This document shows, piece by piece, positions 6,256 to 7,387 of a stretch of DNA of 7,387 nt. The DNA comes from Ahrensia sp. (GTDB lineage: Bacteria; Pseudomonadota; Alphaproteobacteria; Rhizobiales; Rhizobiaceae): the NCBI GenBank assembly GCA_024639025.1, contig JAHEJF010000069.1, positions 1 through 7,387 of the forward strand, written 5' to 3'. Both the position numbers and the translations under genes were made by a program. Positions within the stretch are counted from its first letter, which is position 1; each line of letters starts with the position of its first letter. Below the pieces are notes generated by a model. It was not told where the DNA came from and made no database searches. It saw nothing but the letters and a program-made list of their open reading frames with translations.

Positions 6256-7275
6256 ATGCGTTTGAACATTGTTGCCGGTCTTGCGCTGGCCGGAACTGTC
6301 CTTTCAGCCTGTACGTCGTCTTCAACCACGGATGTGCTGACATTGACGCCGTCCAAAGAAGTGGTCAGTTCTATCACACCAAATGATCGACAATCAGATG
6401 TATCAGCTGTCATCGACCAGCAGGATCTCAATCCATATCCCGTTATCAGCGCCAACCAGCCAGCCGTCAGTTTGGTAGATCCGATGTCAAGTGCGCTGGC
6501 ACCTAATCTTCGAACGGTGGAGGTTGCCTCTGTGCGGCCGCAAAACCCAGCGCGCCTGACGCGCCGTTCATCCAGGCAGACGATCTACGGCCCAAAATTC
6601 CGCGACGCAAAACCAATCAACTTTGGACGTGCTTCACCGGTACACTTTGATGTTCACGGAGTGGACGTTTCGCGCTGGCAAGGCAAGATTGACTGGAACA
6701 AGCTGCGCAAGCAGGGCGCCAATTTTGCCTTTATCAAGTCGACCGATGGCGGCGATCACCTTGACCCGAACTTCAAAGAGAACTGGAAAGCCGCCAAGGC
6801 AGCGGGAGTGCCGCGTGGCGCCTATCATTTTATGTATTGGTGCCGTTCCGGTGAATCCCAGGCAAAATGGTTTATCCGCAATGTGCCGCGCGAGAAGGGG
6901 GCCTTGCCACCGGTAATCGATGCCGAATGGAACCACCAAAGCAAGACGTGTCGTCGTAAACCATCACCCAAGCTCGTGCGTGCGCGCATGAAGGTTTTCA
7001 TGGAGATGGTTGAGCGTCACTATGGTCAACGGCCAATAATCTATACGGCACCCGACTTTTATGAAGACAATCTGCAGGGCCACTTCAAGAACTATCCGTT
7101 TTGGCTTCGTTCGGTTGCTGCCCATCCCAAAAAACGCTATCCGCACCGTAATTTTCTGTTCTGGCAGTATTCGGGGACGGGCTTGTCGCGAGGACATCCG
7201 ACCAAGATCGACCTGAATGTCTTCAATGGGTCTGAATCGGCATGGCACAAATGGGTCGCCAAATCAGCGTATTAA
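6256..7275 (+). CDS. Lipoprotein with C-terminal GH25 (lysozyme/muramidase) domain
   Basis: A 339-residue protein starting at ATG 6256. An in-frame TTG at 6241 would add five residues but has no better ribosome-binding site. The N-terminus is a lipoprotein signal, 'MRLNIVAGLALAGTVLSAC', with lipobox LSAC and lipidated C19. Residue +2 is Thr, so the Lol rule predicts outer-membrane placement. Residues 20-130 form a Ser/Thr/Pro-rich linker. Residues about 134-335 are the glycoside hydrolase family 25 domain: 'HGVDVSRWQG' with D137, 'PPVIDAEW' with D222 and E224 (the family's acidic active-site pair), 'WQYSGTG' at 303-309, and 'IDLNVFNG' at 318-325 with D319. C196 and C232 may form a disulfide. 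GH25 enzymes cleave the MurNAc-GlcNAc bond of peptidoglycan, so a role in wall remodelling at the outer-membrane face is likely. The end overlaps the next gene by 25 bp. Confidence 0.95.
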   Translation: MRLNIVAGLALAGTVLSACTSSSTTDVLTLTPSKEVVSSITPNDRQSDVSAVIDQQDLNPYPVISANQPAVSLVDPMSSALAPNLRTVEVASVRPQNPARLTRRSSRQTIYGPKFRDAKPINFGRASPVHFDVHGVDVSRWQGKIDWNKLRKQGANFAFIKSTDGGDHLDPNFKENWKAAKAAGVPRGAYHFMYWCRSGESQAKWFIRNVPREKGALPPVIDAEWNHQSKTCRRKPSPKLVRARMKVFMEMVERHYGQRPIIYTAPDFYEDNLQGHFKNYPFWLRSVAAHPKKRYPHRNFLFWQYSGTGLSRGHPTKIDLNVFNGSESAWHKWVAKSAY

Positions 7276-7387
7276 AGCCGCTTTATGTTGTTGAACACTG
7301 GCAGTTGGCCGAGGCTGATGCCGGTCGGCAGCATCTGATCGATTGTGGCTTTGATCTGCGGCTGGTTGAGCCTTGGAGAGGCGACAA
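7251..7387 (+). CDS. Probable class I glutamine amidotransferase-like protein, N-terminal fragment
   Basis: An open frame begins at ATG 7251 inside the end of the GH25 gene and runs to the window edge without a stop (45 full codons). The translation includes 'VLKPLYVVEHWQLAEADAG' and 'HLIDCGFDLRLVEPWRGD'. This fits the first strand-helix-strand of GATase1-like proteins, which often start with 'ILVVQH...GP...L...G..V..V....GD'. The frame is rich in G at the first codon position, as real genes are. The opposite-strand frame that is also open here has few first-position Gs and is better explained as its shadow. The catalytic Cys-His-Glu triad would lie beyond the window and cannot be checked. 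The 25-bp overlap with the GH25 gene suggests co-transcription and coupled translation; the ribosome-binding site is weak. Confidence 0.6.
   Translation, partial: MGRQISVLKPLYVVEHWQLAEADAGRQHLIDCGFDLRLVEPWRGD

Noticed and set aside
6200..6265. A 21-codon plus-strand mini-frame ending across the GH25 lipoprotein start, as a possible leader peptide
   Set aside because: The AAGG directly abuts its ATG with no spacing, the peptide has no attenuator-like codon run, and overlap with the real start could be chance.
7272..7385. A minus-strand frame ending at the GH25 stop, as the C-terminus of a convergent gene
   Set aside because: It has few first-position Gs, and its high third-position GC is what a shadow of the plus-strand frame would show. 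The plus frame also resembles a known family.
1..7387. CRISPR arrays, tandem repeats, transposase remnants, tRNA or rRNA genes
   Set aside because: Reading both strands, I saw no regularly spaced repeats, terminal inverted repeats with a transposase, or RNA gene signatures.

Overview
The window reads as ordinary chromosomal DNA from an alphaproteobacterium, most likely of the Hyphomicrobiales (Rhizobiales) type. This placement is an inference from protein style: an SCP-x-like thiolase paired with an acyl-CoA synthetase, a GH25 lipoprotein with an extended N-terminal linker, and an OruR/AraC-type regulator. Base composition is moderate and codon use looks similar across all genes. I see no insertion sequence, tRNA, rRNA, CRISPR array or phage module, and no obvious transfer boundary.

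Layout from left to right. (1) Positions 1-810, minus strand: the N-terminal part of an AraC-family regulator, cut by the window edge just as its helix-turn-helix domain begins. Its 192-bp upstream region holds a clean inverted repeat that could be an operator. (2) Positions 1003-1836, minus strand: a secreted or periplasmic protein of unknown function with a signal peptide and a cysteine pair. A GGAGG ribosome-binding site fixes its start well inside the longest open frame. (3) Positions 1999-3246, plus strand: a CPA1-type sodium/proton antiporter, divergent from gene 2. (4) Positions 3252-5998, minus strand: a two-gene operon of a thiolase followed by an AMP-forming acyl-CoA synthetase. The two are joined by an ATGA start/stop overlap, and the operon converges on the antiporter with only 5 bp between stop codons. 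(5) Positions 6256-7275, plus strand: a lipoprotein with a C-terminal GH25 lysozyme domain, divergent from the thiolase operon across about 257 bp. (6) From 7251 to the right edge, plus strand: the first 45 codons of what looks like a class I glutamine amidotransferase, overlapping the end of the GH25 gene.

Functional links. The only clear unit is the thiolase/acyl-CoA synthetase pair. The synthetase would activate a carboxylic acid to its CoA thioester, and the thiolase would cleave (or form) a 3-oxoacyl-CoA; the substrate cannot be told from the sequence. The antiporter, the secreted unknown protein and the cell-wall hydrolase are envelope functions without a visible shared pathway. I found no convincing evidence of a novel multi-gene system. 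The most useful leads are the uncharacterised secreted protein, the inverted repeats in the upstream regions, and the GH25/amidotransferase overlap.
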